The translations under genes and the position numbers were made by a program. Positions 43,294 through 51,662 of a DNA stretch of 64,000 bases are shown in pieces (position 1 is the stretch's first letter; every line of letters begins with the position of its first letter). Source of the stretch: Arcobacteraceae bacterium. Its GTDB lineage: Bacteria; Campylobacterota; Campylobacteria; Campylobacterales; Arcobacteraceae. The stretch covers positions 1 to 64,000 of the forward strand of contig JAIOSF010000024.1 of NCBI GenBank assembly GCA_021107755.1, read 5' to 3'. The notes below the pieces were generated by a model, which was not told where the DNA came from, did not search any database, and saw only the letters and a list, made by a program, of their open reading frames with translations.

Positions 43294-43993
43294 CAAGTCC
43301 CTTTTTATCTTTCTTAATAAATTTTTCAACTATAGCTACAATAAGAAGTATAACAAACCAAGCTATAATCATAGTTAAAACTGTATGACTTAAAAAATGA
43401 TCACCTATTAACATCTTATAAGTACCCATACTCACACCTACAGTTGAAGCAAAGACTGCTGCTAAAATCTTATTTTTTCTACTTTTAAATAAAAAAAATA
43501 AACTCAACAGTGCAAAGCCTCCACTAGCATGTCCAGCTGGCCAACATTTGATTTTCTTATTGGTGTGAAAAGTTGTTGGGAACTTTTTCCATACATTTGT
43601 TTTAGGATAAATTCCACCATAATGTATCTCATTCTTTGGACAAGGCATATTTGTATATTTTTTTAATCCTCCAATAACTACAGGAACTAATATAGAAGAT
43701 AATACAACTACTAATATACCTTTTCTATATTCTTGTATTAATCTTGTTTTATAAAAAACAACAGAGAATAATATTAATAATAATACACTAAAAATTAAAA
43801 ACTTTTTTATCCCATCATAAAACAAAAACTTGTATGGTTGCAAATCTCTATTTAATATCCATTGTTTAGCATCAAAATCAAATAAAATATCCTGAACCAC
43901 TAAATCTATTTGCGATAGACCAAAAAATACAATTGCACCTACTAAAACTATAAAAGTTATCAGTAGATGTTTATTCAAGTGTTGTTGCATCAT
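43283..43993 (-). CDS. PAP2-family membrane phosphatase
   Basis: A 236-residue polytopic protein of the type 2 phosphatidic acid phosphatase family. Motif-like segments are KKIKCWPAGHASGGF (second motif, histidine base) and KMLIGDHFLSHTVL (third motif with the nucleophilic histidine); the first, KKYTNMPCP, is less canonical. Six membrane helices are visible. Relatives remove phosphate from lipid A or undecaprenyl pyrophosphate. It overlaps eptA by 23 bp and dgkA by 11 bp, the same eptA-pap2 order as in mcr-1 cassettes. The substrate is not known. Confidence 0.85.
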   Translation of the reverse strand: MMQQHLNKHLLITFIVLVGAIVFFGLSQIDLVVQDILFDFDAKQWILNRDLQPYKFLFYDGIKKFLIFSVLLLILFSVVFYKTRLIQEYRKGILVVVLSSILVPVVIGGLKKYTNMPCPKNEIHYGGIYPKTNVWKKFPTTFHTNKKIKCWPAGHASGGFALLSLFFLFKSRKNKILAAVFASTVGVSMGTYKMLIGDHFLSHTVLTMIIAWFVILLIVAIVEKFIKKDKKGLDEQ

Positions 43994-45581
43994 ATAATAT
44001 ATCTAACTTTTTATCATAAAGCTTTGTATCAACTTCAAATATTTTTAAAAGTGTATGAAATAAATAATCTTGTGAAAATGGTTTATCTTTATAAGTTTTT
44101 AATTTTTCTACATCAACATCTTCTTTCATTTCTTCACCTCCAAACCACATCAAAGCACCTACTTTTGTTTGAGAATCTGGAGCCATAAAATAAGGCATTC
44201 CATGGAGATACAATCCATTTTCCCCTAAACTCTCTCCGTGGTCACTCATATATATCATCGCTGTTTCATGAGTATTTTCATATGGTTTTAAAAAATTGAT
44301 AACTTTAGATAAAAAGAAGTCTGTATAAAGTATAGCATTGTCATAAGCATTGCTTAACTCCTCTTTTGTACACTGTTCTAACTGATTTGTTTTACATACA
44401 GGCTTAAATTTTTCAAACTCTTTTGGATACCTTTTATAGTATGCTGGTCCATGATTGCCCATTTGATGTAATACTATGAGGATATCTTTGCTTTTATTTT
44501 TTTCTATATATTTATCAAGGCCTACTAACATCCCTATATCCCTACACTCTCCATCTATACAAATAGTATTTCGTTGCGGTGTTCGATAGTCTTCAAAAGG
44601 AACTCTTAGTGCCACACCTTTTGAATCAGAATTATTATCCCTCCACAGCACCTCTACTCCAGATTTTTGAATCACATCTAAGATGTTTTGTGTCTCTACA
44701 CCTTTTTTATAGTCAAAATCATCTTTAGGAAAAATTGAAAACATACAAGGTACTGACACTGCTGTTGATGTACCACATGAAGAGACATTTGAAAAGTTTA
44801 CTATATCCTCTTTTTTTAAAAGAGGATTTGTCTCTTTTTCATATCCATTGAGTGAAAATCTATCTGCCCGTGCTGCTTCTCCAACAACCATAATCACTAA
44901 TTCTTTTTTCTCATCACTTATTGGTTCTGTAATCTTTGCATCATCTCCAATTGACTCTACAACTATAGGACCGCTATTAAATGTTTTACTTATATATTTT
45001 CCTAAGCTATATATCCAATAGGTTGGATTTGTATGGTATCGAAGTGATTTATGCTCTCTAAAAAACGAAGTATAGTATTTACTAAAACTTAACACCAATA
45101 TTACAATAATAATCAAAGAGAGTATAATTGATTTTAATTTTGCATATAACTCTTGTGTAAAACTTTTGTATTGTATTGGGATTTTATAGATAAAATAAGC
45201 AGGGACAACGCCAAGAAAAAAAGCATATGTAAGAAGCTGTAAACTAAATAGATCTATAGACTCACTTAAGTTTGTTTGCAATGAATTTTGTATCATACTA
45301 TCATCTATAACTACACCATAAGTATTCATAAAATAATTTGTAAATGCTGAAATTAAAACTATAACTACCAATAAAGGTTTTATTGTATATTTTGAACTAA
45401 CTAATGTTAATAATATATTGGTAAATAGTAACAAAATAGCTACTAATGAAATTACAAAGTAAATATTACCACCAAAAAGTGGATATACTTTTATAACATT
45501 TGTAAAAAATGACATATTGTCAAAAATAACTAAAAATAAAGCTACTAAAAATACTAGTTTCCCTTGTGATAAATTTCTCAA
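43971..45581 (-). CDS. eptA: Phosphoethanolamine transferase (EptA/EptC family)
   Basis: A 536-residue inner-membrane enzyme. Five N-terminal helices precede a periplasmic alkaline-phosphatase-like domain. The nucleophile threonine sits in SSCGTSTAVSVPCMFS, and metal ligands lie in VMVVGEAARADRFSLNGY, HQMGNHGPAYYKRYP and YMSDHGESLGENGLYLHGMP. It moves phosphoethanolamine from phosphatidylethanolamine to lipid A (or, in Campylobacter, also to the flagellar rod protein FlgG and others), giving polymyxin resistance. EptA, PAP2 and DgkA genes overlap and form one operon. The gene symbol denotes the family, not a proven substrate. Confidence 0.93.
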   Translation of the reverse strand: MRNLSQGKLVFLVALFLVIFDNMSFFTNVIKVYPLFGGNIYFVISLVAILLLFTNILLTLVSSKYTIKPLLVVIVLISAFTNYFMNTYGVVIDDSMIQNSLQTNLSESIDLFSLQLLTYAFFLGVVPAYFIYKIPIQYKSFTQELYAKLKSIILSLIIIVILVLSFSKYYTSFFREHKSLRYHTNPTYWIYSLGKYISKTFNSGPIVVESIGDDAKITEPISDEKKELVIMVVGEAARADRFSLNGYEKETNPLLKKEDIVNFSNVSSCGTSTAVSVPCMFSIFPKDDFDYKKGVETQNILDVIQKSGVEVLWRDNNSDSKGVALRVPFEDYRTPQRNTICIDGECRDIGMLVGLDKYIEKNKSKDILIVLHQMGNHGPAYYKRYPKEFEKFKPVCKTNQLEQCTKEELSNAYDNAILYTDFFLSKVINFLKPYENTHETAMIYMSDHGESLGENGLYLHGMPYFMAPDSQTKVGALMWFGGEEMKEDVDVEKLKTYKDKPFSQDYLFHTLLKIFEVDTKLYDKKLDILYDATTLE

Positions 45582-45612
45582 TCCTTCTCCTCATCTCTTA
45601 AAAACCGAATTG

Positions 45613-45618
45613 TATAAT
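45613..45618 (+). promoter_or_regulatory. Candidate -10 box of the nitroreductase gene
   Basis: TATAAT in TTGTATAATTTC lies in the short region between the divergent eptA and nitroreductase genes, 41 bp ahead of the chosen ATG at 45660. Confidence 0.5.
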
Positions 45619-45659
45619 TTCTAAATGAAATGAAAATGAATTTTAGATACAATAATTTT

Positions 45660-46325
45660 ATGAATATACTCGAAACCATCAAACAAAGAAAATCAGTACG
45701 AGCATTTTTAAAAAAAGATGTTGAATTAGAAAAAATAAGAACTATTCTTGATACTGCTAAACACGCACCATCTGGAGTCAATATGCAACCTTGGCAAGTG
45801 GCAGTTGTAAGTAAAGATAGAAAAAAAACTATTGAAACTCAAATGATAGAAGCTTTTAAAAACAATGAACCTGAGAGAATAGGGTACAACTATTATCCTA
45901 TAAAGTGGGAAGAACCATACAAAACTAGAAGAAAAGAGACTGGTCTTTTAATGTACTCTACTTTAAATATTAAAAGAGAAGATAAAGAGAAGCAATTTAA
46001 TCAATGGTTACAAAACTATACCGCTTTTGATGCTCCAGTTGTCTTGTACTTTTTTATTGACAGTCATCTTGAAATTGGTTCTTATTTAGACTACGGGATG
46101 TTTTTACAGTCTATTATGTTAACAGCTGTAGAGCTTGGACTTGGTACTTGTACCCAAGCAGCCCTTGCCCAATATCCAGACATAGTCAAAAAAGAATTAA
46201 ATATAGAAAATAGTAAAATATTACTTTGTGGTATAGCTTTAGGATATGAAGATAAAGAAGCTATAATAAATAGCTACAGAACACCTAGAATCGCTCTAGA
46301 TGATTTTGTAACATTTCACCAATAA
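45660..46325 (+). CDS. Nitroreductase-family flavoprotein
   Basis: A 221-residue FMN enzyme. The start is assigned to ATG 45660 (MNILETIKQRKSVRAFLKKD), where the family begins; an upstream in-frame ATG at 45630 would add ten residues in a promoter-like stretch. FMN-contact sequences RKSVRAFL, APSGVNMQPWQ and the C-terminal LCGIALGYEDKEAIIN are visible. These enzymes reduce nitro groups or quinones with NAD(P)H. Physiological substrate unknown. The EI24 gene follows 11 bp later. Confidence 0.9.
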   Translation: MNILETIKQRKSVRAFLKKDVELEKIRTILDTAKHAPSGVNMQPWQVAVVSKDRKKTIETQMIEAFKNNEPERIGYNYYPIKWEEPYKTRRKETGLLMYSTLNIKREDKEKQFNQWLQNYTAFDAPVVLYFFIDSHLEIGSYLDYGMFLQSIMLTAVELGLGTCTQAALAQYPDIVKKELNIENSKILLCGIALGYEDKEAIINSYRTPRIALDDFVTFHQ

Positions 46326-46336
46326 AAGAGATAAAA

Positions 46337-47122
46337 ATGAACGAATTTAAAATATTTAACAAAAGTGTAGATGACTATTTAACAAAAGAGATGCTAACTT
46401 TTATACTCTATCCACTACTAGGAAGTGCCCTAGTATTGTATATAGTGTTTTTTTCAGCAGCGAGTTTTGGCTTAGAGAGTTTAGAAAATACACAGATACA
46501 AATAGAACAATATGAAACAAAAGTGGAAAATGGTGAAGTGATAGAGTCCACTACAACTGAAAGCTATACTGGAAATAGTATCTTAGATTTTCTTCTAAAA
46601 TATACTGTTACCTCTTGGATAGTAAGCTTTCTTGTGTATACAGTTGGTCTTTTTGCTATAGGGTATCTCTCTATTTTTGTATCACTTATCATTATAGGAT
46701 TTTTAACCCCGAGAATTTTAGCTATTGTTCATAAGCGACACTATGAAAATTTAGAAGTGGAATCAAATTTTAGTATCATAGATGGGATAGGAAAGATTAT
46801 CAAAACAGCTTTTGTAATGATATTATTGATTATAGTTTTGATACCATTTTATTTTATACCTTTAGTAAACATAATAGCTATCAACTTACCATTTTATTAT
46901 TTCTTTCACAAGATGCTTCATTTTGATATAGCTTCAACTATAACATCGAAAGAGCAGTTTGTACAAGTTTATTATAATGATAAAGGGGGAATGAGACTTC
47001 GTACAATCTTTTTATATGTAATCTCACTTATCCCTTTTGTAGCTTTCTTTATCTCGGTATTTTATATTATCTATTTAGGACATGTTTATTTTACAAAACT
47101 CGAACAATTAGAACAAAACTAA
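46337..47122 (+). CDS. EI24-domain membrane protein (CysZ-like)
   Basis: A 261-residue membrane protein with four to five helices: LTFILYPLLGSALVLYIVFF, a hydrophilic insert (about 50-80), LVYTVGLFAIGYLSIFVSLI, ILLIIVLIPFYFIPLVNIIA and a final helix near IFLYVISLIPFVAFFISVFY. This is the EI24 layout; CysZ of E. coli, a sulfate transporter, belongs to the same family. Substrate is not assigned. The last four bases overlap the convergent DMT transporter gene. Confidence 0.8.
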   Translation: MNEFKIFNKSVDDYLTKEMLTFILYPLLGSALVLYIVFFSAASFGLESLENTQIQIEQYETKVENGEVIESTTTESYTGNSILDFLLKYTVTSWIVSFLVYTVGLFAIGYLSIFVSLIIIGFLTPRILAIVHKRHYENLEVESNFSIIDGIGKIIKTAFVMILLIIVLIPFYFIPLVNIIAINLPFYYFFHKMLHFDIASTITSKEQFVQVYYNDKGGMRLRTIFLYVISLIPFVAFFISVFYIIYLGHVYFTKLEQLEQN

Positions 47123-48009
47123 TTTGTTCTTGGTTTGTAAAATAAAGAGAGATAGATACCAATAAAAATTAAAATCATCCCCAATATATGATAAATTTGC
47201 AATACTTCTCCTAAAAAAATATAGGCTAAAAAAGCCCCAAATAAAGGCATTAGATGTGTAAATTGTCCAGTTTTTGATGCCCCTATTTTATCAATACCAT
47301 AATGCCAAAAATAAAAAGAGAGTGTTGAAGCAAACACAGATACATAAATAAACACAAAATAGTTTGACTTTAAAAGTTCTAACTCATGTGCAACGGTATA
47401 ACCTTGATAAAAATATACAGGTAAGAGAGCTATAAAACCAAAGAAAACGATTACTGCAAAAAACTCCACATCATTGAACTCTTTTGGTTTAAACCTCATC
47501 AATACAGAATATAAAGCCCAAATAAAAGAGGAGGTAATAATCCAAATATCACCTTGATTAAATTCTAACAATAAAATATTTTCAAACTTCCCTTGAAGAA
47601 CTAAATACAATACTCCTATTGTAGAAAGGAGTATTCCAAAACTTTGATTTGTAGTTATTTTTTGTTTAAGTATAAAAAAAGAGAGTACAAGTATCAAAAT
47701 AGGAACACTTGAGTTAATAATAAGAGCATTTGTAGAAGTTGTCATAGATAAGCCAAAATATAAAATAGTGTTAAAACTACTAATTCCAAGAACTGATAAT
47801 AGTAAAACTATTTTAAAGTTTTTTTTTACAACTTTAAAAATTTTGACATAGTTTTTTATTAAAATTGGAGAGATAATAATCAATACAAAAAGCCAACGAA
47901 AAAAAGCTAATTCTAATGGTTCTATATCATCTTTTACAAATCGACCTAATACAAAATTACCAGACCAAAACAATACACAAAGTACTAAAAAACTATAAGT
48001 TTTAACCAA
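47119..48009 (-). CDS. EamA/DMT-family transporter
   Basis: A 296-residue transporter with ten membrane helices and two EamA repeats (YSFLVLCVLFWSGNFVLGRF at the start, and IWALYSVLMRFKPKEFNDVE opening the second). The final segment TGQFTHLMPLFGAFLAYIFL is typical of the family. It likely exports small metabolites; the substrate is unknown. This is the second DMT gene in the window and is not a recent duplicate of the one at 23186, with which it shares little sequence. Confidence 0.87.
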   Translation of the reverse strand: MVKTYSFLVLCVLFWSGNFVLGRFVKDDIEPLELAFFRWLFVLIIISPILIKNYVKIFKVVKKNFKIVLLLSVLGISSFNTILYFGLSMTTSTNALIINSSVPILILVLSFFILKQKITTNQSFGILLSTIGVLYLVLQGKFENILLLEFNQGDIWIITSSFIWALYSVLMRFKPKEFNDVEFFAVIVFFGFIALLPVYFYQGYTVAHELELLKSNYFVFIYVSVFASTLSFYFWHYGIDKIGASKTGQFTHLMPLFGAFLAYIFLGEVLQIYHILGMILIFIGIYLSLFYKPRTN

Positions 48010-48047
48010 AATTATAAACTTCTGGAGATATCATAACTATAGACATT

Positions 48048-48692
48048 TTATTGTTGTTTTTTATACTCTGTTAATGTTATTAAAGAATCTATTTCCACCG
48101 GTTCTATTTTTAACATATCAGCCATAGAACGACTAGCAGAAGTTAGAAGATATTCTAAATTGTGATTAAACTTTGCCTCTTTTATTACATATATTTCATT
48201 CCCAGGTACTTCAAAGATAAATCCACCTTGTAGTGGCATATGACTTAATACTACAGAATAATGACCTTTTATGAGAGATTCTTTTGTATTGTACATAAGC
48301 CCTATGTTGTAACTATTTACTCCAAATCCTTTTATAGCAACTACAAGTACATCTTGTTCTCCTGATTTTGCTGAATTAAATAGTTCAAAAAAATCTGCTA
48401 TATTTTTATAAAAAGGTATTTTATGGATTATATTATTAAACCATTCCCCTAAAAAAGTATTGAGTATCTTTCCAGCTATATAACATGCAATAACAACACA
48501 TACAAAACCACATATTACAAATACTATACTATTTGGATTTGCTTCTATCCCTAAAAAACTTGCAATAGTGGTATTTATTGCTGATAACTTTTCAAATACT
48601 ATTGCAAACACAACTCCTATTGCTATAATTGGTACAAGCCAAAAGAAACCTTGTAAAGATGTTGTAAAGAAATTAGATATTTTATTTTTCAT
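48048..48692 (-). CDS. DUF502-family membrane protein
   Basis: A 214-residue protein with two transmembrane helices (about 11-31 and 53-75) and a soluble C-terminal domain. DUF502 features include NIIHKIPFYKNIADFFELFN and VVLSHMPLQGGFIFEVPGNE. The family is widespread and often linked to envelope or polysaccharide functions, but no activity is established. It stands between a transporter gene and a small unknown gene on the same strand. Confidence 0.85.
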   Translation of the reverse strand: MKNKISNFFTTSLQGFFWLVPIIAIGVVFAIVFEKLSAINTTIASFLGIEANPNSIVFVICGFVCVVIACYIAGKILNTFLGEWFNNIIHKIPFYKNIADFFELFNSAKSGEQDVLVVAIKGFGVNSYNIGLMYNTKESLIKGHYSVVLSHMPLQGGFIFEVPGNEIYVIKEAKFNHNLEYLLTSASRSMADMLKIEPVEIDSLITLTEYKKQQ

Positions 48693-48743
48693 TGATCAAT
48701 TTTCCTATTTTAAAATGGGGTATTTTAACTAAAAAGAGTTGAA

Positions 48744-48953
48744 TTACAAAGAGTTAATCTCATCTATAGTGTAATGAGTACCAAGAATTCTATTTATCTC
48801 TTCAAGTTGTTGTGGTGTCACAACTTCTACTTCTGTCTCGAAATCTTCATCAACAGAATAATCAGTATTATTCGCAGGTGCATACAATAGTTTTCCATCA
48901 TTTACTCTATAGTAACCCTCGTTACCTAAAGCCCAATAGGTATTATTGAACAT
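48744..48953 (-). CDS. Small uncharacterised protein
   Basis: A 69-residue protein (MFNNTYWALGNEGYYRVNDG..., ending THYTIDEINSL) with no membrane segment or recognised domain. The start is the second of two adjacent ATG codons (48956 and 48953), placed after GCAAAGGGCT; the longer TTG start seems less likely. It is acidic in the middle. It lies 51 bp upstream of the DUF502 gene. The reading frame is convincing in length but the function is unknown. Confidence 0.55.
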   Translation of the reverse strand: MFNNTYWALGNEGYYRVNDGKLLYAPANNTDYSVDEDFETEVEVVTPQQLEEINRILGTHYTIDEINSL

Positions 48954-49038
48954 CATAGCCCTTTGCAAAATTTTGATTGTGTATTATATATTTATATTGT
49001 TTATATCTGCTTATACTAAATTTTAAAACTTCTTAAAC

Positions 49039-49056
49039 TGTGACGCAATTGTGACA
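49039..49056 (+). promoter_or_regulatory. Predicted OmpR-type operator upstream of the kinase/regulator operon
   Basis: TGTGACGCAATTGTGACA contains TGTGAC twice, 11 bp apart, the spacing used by OmpR/PhoB-family dimers. A -10-like TAAAAT follows at 49066-49071, exactly 9 bp after the repeat. The identical 18-mer with the same spacing stands at 51601-51618. The site occupies the -35 position. The binding protein is inferred to be the response regulator encoded at 50909. Confidence 0.75.
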
Positions 49057-49065
49057 AGTTTTTGG

Positions 49066-49071
49066 TAAAAT
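49066..49071 (+). promoter_or_regulatory. Candidate -10 box; transcript may be leaderless
   Basis: TAAAAT at this position would place the transcription start near 49077-49078, which is the ATG of the kinase gene. Translation may be leaderless or start at the next in-frame ATG (49086). No ribosome-binding site is visible before 49077. Confidence 0.5.
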
Positions 49072-49076
49072 ATCTT

Positions 49077-50912
49077 ATGAATTTTATGAAGCCTATATTT
49101 TTACTCTTATTCTTTACTAATTTGTTGTTTGCAAATGATGTAATAATTGTAGATAATAATACCTCTTACAAAGAGATTTTAAGTAAAAGTGAAATATTTA
49201 TTGACCAGACTCAAAAGCTCTCATTTGAGCAGATACAAAAACATACTTTTGTAAAAAATGATGAAAAAATTTTAGGATATGGCTACTCACCACCTTTTAC
49301 AGTTTGGGTAAAATTCACACTTAAAAACAATACTGAGCAACCTTTACACAAGATATTAGAATATCTCAATACCAATACAACTCATATAGAGTTTTACGAT
49401 GGGAATACCGTATCCAAAGATGGTCTTTTTCAACTCAATCAAAATAGAGACACCATAAGCCCTAACTTTGATATAATCCTTGAACCAAATGAGACAAAAA
49501 CATATTATCTAAAAGCCTCATCAAAAATAACCACTTTAATCATAAAGCTTAAAGTTTGGGATAAAAAGCTATTTGAAAAAGAGTCAAACAATCATCAAAT
49601 GATATTAGCGATGTTTTTTGCAGCTATGTCAATACTTGCTATTTATAATCTTTTTATCTACTTTTTTACCAAAGATAAAAGCTATATATTTTATGTAACC
49701 TATATGCTTGGGGCAATATTTCATCAGTTAGCTTATACAGGTTTTGGGAATATTTATCTATTTAGTCAAGAACTCTCTATATTTATAGTGACTTATGCAT
49801 CTCTTGTAGTAGCTTTGCCATTGATTGCGTTTGCATTTCTAGTAAAATCATTTATCAAAACAGACCAATATCCTATTTTTCATAAGATACTCAATATCTC
49901 TCTTGCTGTATTTCCTTTTTTGCTTTCGATATATTTTATTGTAGATGATTTTGCTCCTTATAGAAACCTCTTTTCAATGCTCTTATTAATTTTTTTAATA
50001 GTATTAACCATATATGCAAGTATCAAAAAAAATAGACAAGCCCATTTTGTTCTTATAGGATGGTTTATGTTTGCTTTTTCTTTTATATTTATGTACTTCT
50101 CAAGTATAGGAGTTGTGGATATTTTTGAGCATTTTAAATATTTTGTCGAGATAGCATTGCTTTTTGAAGGGTTGATATTCTCTGTGGCACTTGCAGATAA
50201 GATAAATGTGCTAGAGCAAAAGAAAAATGAAGCAAATATGGAGCTTATCTTAAATCAACAACTAGAACAACAAAGACTAAAATATCAAGTAAAAGAGAAA
50301 ACAAAAGAGCTACAACACGCTTTTGAGGAGAAAAACTTACTTCTAAAAGAACTCAATCATAGAGTTAAAAACAACATGCAAACTATTATCTCACTAATAC
50401 GACTACAAACCAATGAGATAAAAGAGGAGTCTATCAAAAAGATATTTGAAACAACTTACAATAGAATCAATGCTATGAGTAAACTACATGAACTTTTTGA
50501 CAGTAAAGACAAAATCTCTAATATAAATGCAAATATCTATCTTCAAAACCTTATTGATGAACTCAAAAGTGGTTTTGAAAGTGAAAATATAAAAATAAAT
50601 TTTGATATACAAACAACTATCAAAATAGAAGATGCTGTTTATTGTGGACTTATTGTCAATGAACTGGTGACAAACTCTTTAAAATATGCTTTTCCAGATA
50701 ATAATGGGACTATAAATATACAATTTATAGAACAATCTGATAACTATATACTCAGTATAGAAGATAATGGGATAGGCTATAATCAACAAAACACACTAGC
50801 TAATTTAGGATTAACTCTTATCAATACTTTAGCAACAAAACAACTCAAAGGGACAATTCAAAAAGATACTACAAATGGTGTTCATGTAGTTGTAGTATGG
50901 AGTAAAAAATGA
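49077..50912 (+). CDS. 7TMR-DISM sensor histidine kinase
   Basis: A 611-residue sensor kinase. The ATG at 49077 gives MNFMKPIFLLLFFTNLLFAN, a signal peptide; a TTG further upstream is less likely since it lies within the promoter. A periplasmic 7TMR-DISM-type domain (about 20-175) precedes seven membrane helices (about 180-375), then a coiled coil and a HisKA_2-type kinase with H-box LNHRVKNNMQTIISLIRLQT and ATPase residues VNELVTNSLKYAFP and EDNGIGY. The ligand of the outer domain is often a carbohydrate, but unknown here. Its stop overlaps the regulator's start (ATGA). Confidence 0.9.
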   Translation: MNFMKPIFLLLFFTNLLFANDVIIVDNNTSYKEILSKSEIFIDQTQKLSFEQIQKHTFVKNDEKILGYGYSPPFTVWVKFTLKNNTEQPLHKILEYLNTNTTHIEFYDGNTVSKDGLFQLNQNRDTISPNFDIILEPNETKTYYLKASSKITTLIIKLKVWDKKLFEKESNNHQMILAMFFAAMSILAIYNLFIYFFTKDKSYIFYVTYMLGAIFHQLAYTGFGNIYLFSQELSIFIVTYASLVVALPLIAFAFLVKSFIKTDQYPIFHKILNISLAVFPFLLSIYFIVDDFAPYRNLFSMLLLIFLIVLTIYASIKKNRQAHFVLIGWFMFAFSFIFMYFSSIGVVDIFEHFKYFVEIALLFEGLIFSVALADKINVLEQKKNEANMELILNQQLEQQRLKYQVKEKTKELQHAFEEKNLLLKELNHRVKNNMQTIISLIRLQTNEIKEESIKKIFETTYNRINAMSKLHELFDSKDKISNINANIYLQNLIDELKSGFESENIKINFDIQTTIKIEDAVYCGLIVNELVTNSLKYAFPDNNGTINIQFIEQSDNYILSIEDNGIGYNQQNTLANLGLTLINTLATKQLKGTIQKDTTNGVHVVVVWSKK

Positions 50913-51586
50913 AAACAAAAATTTTAATCATAGAAGATGAGACAATAGTTGCTCTTGATATTCAAAGTGCCTTGGCAAATCTAGGTTATGTAGTAACTTC
51001 AATAGCTACAAATCATACTGAAGCATTTATGAGTATTGAAGAAAATATACCTAATATAATTTTAACAGATATCAACCTAGAAAATAGTATAGATGGGATT
51101 GAGATAGTTCAAGAGATACAAAAAACAAAAAATATCCCTGTGATATATTTAACTGCATTTAGTGATGATGATACAATCAATAGAGCTATCCAAACCAATC
51201 CTGTAGGCTATCTACTCAAACCATTTCAAACAAATGAGTTAAAATCAACGATTCTTTTAGCTATATATAAATCAAAACAACCCCTTACACAAACCACACA
51301 CAATAGATATAAATATTTGGGCAATAACTACTTTTATGATGAAGAAAAGAAAAAATTATATTTTAAAGAAGTGGAGATAAAGTTAACTCAAAAAGAGAGT
51401 ACATTATTAGATATTTTATACAAAGAAAAAGGAAATATAGTACCATTTGAAACTATTGAATATCTTATTTGGGAAGATGCTAGTGTTTCTGATAGTACCC
51501 TTAGAACTTTAATATATCGTCTAAGAAGTAAATTAGAGTATAAACTTATAGAAACCATTCCTCTAAATGGATGTAAACTTTTATAA
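50909..51586 (+). CDS. Two-component response regulator, OmpR-type DNA-binding
   Basis: A 225-residue regulator. The receiver domain (1-118) has the phosphorylation aspartate D54 in ILTDINLE, the threonine/alanine of YLTAF and lysine K104 in YLLKPFQ. The C-terminal winged helix (about 130-225) shows LTQKESTLLDILYKEKGNIV, and ends RTLIYRLRSKLEYKLIETIP. It pairs with the kinase gene before it, with an ATGA overlap. The direct-repeat sites at 49039 and 51601 fit the DNA-binding mode of this class, so it likely regulates its own operon and the next gene. Confidence 0.92.
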   Translation: MKTKILIIEDETIVALDIQSALANLGYVVTSIATNHTEAFMSIEENIPNIILTDINLENSIDGIEIVQEIQKTKNIPVIYLTAFSDDDTINRAIQTNPVGYLLKPFQTNELKSTILLAIYKSKQPLTQTTHNRYKYLGNNYFYDEEKKKLYFKEVEIKLTQKESTLLDILYKEKGNIVPFETIEYLIWEDASVSDSTLRTLIYRLRSKLEYKLIETIPLNGCKLL

Positions 51587-51600
51587 CAAAAATTGAATTT

Positions 51601-51618
51601 TGTGACGCAATTGTGACA
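51601..51618 (+). promoter_or_regulatory. Predicted OmpR-type operator upstream of the EF-hand-like gene
   Basis: Identical to the 18-mer at 49039 (TGTGAC repeated with 11-bp period). The -10-like TATGAT at 51628-51633 begins 9 bp after it, as in the other copy. The target gene starts at 51663. Confidence 0.75.
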
Positions 51619-51627
51619 TCTTTTTGT

Positions 51628-51633
51628 TATGAT
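51628..51633 (+). promoter_or_regulatory. -10 box of the EF-hand-like gene
   Basis: TATGAT placed 9 bp after the direct-repeat operator. The start site would be near 51640, leaving a 23-nt leader with a GGGAGA ribosome-binding site. Confidence 0.6.
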
Positions 51634-51662
51634 TTTATTATATAAAGTTATGGGAGATATTT

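Noticed and set aside
43294-43329. Longer dgkA start inside the PAP2 gene
   Set aside because: The ATG at 43293 has AAAGGGA at the right distance and begins just before the conserved part; the extension is not typical of the family.
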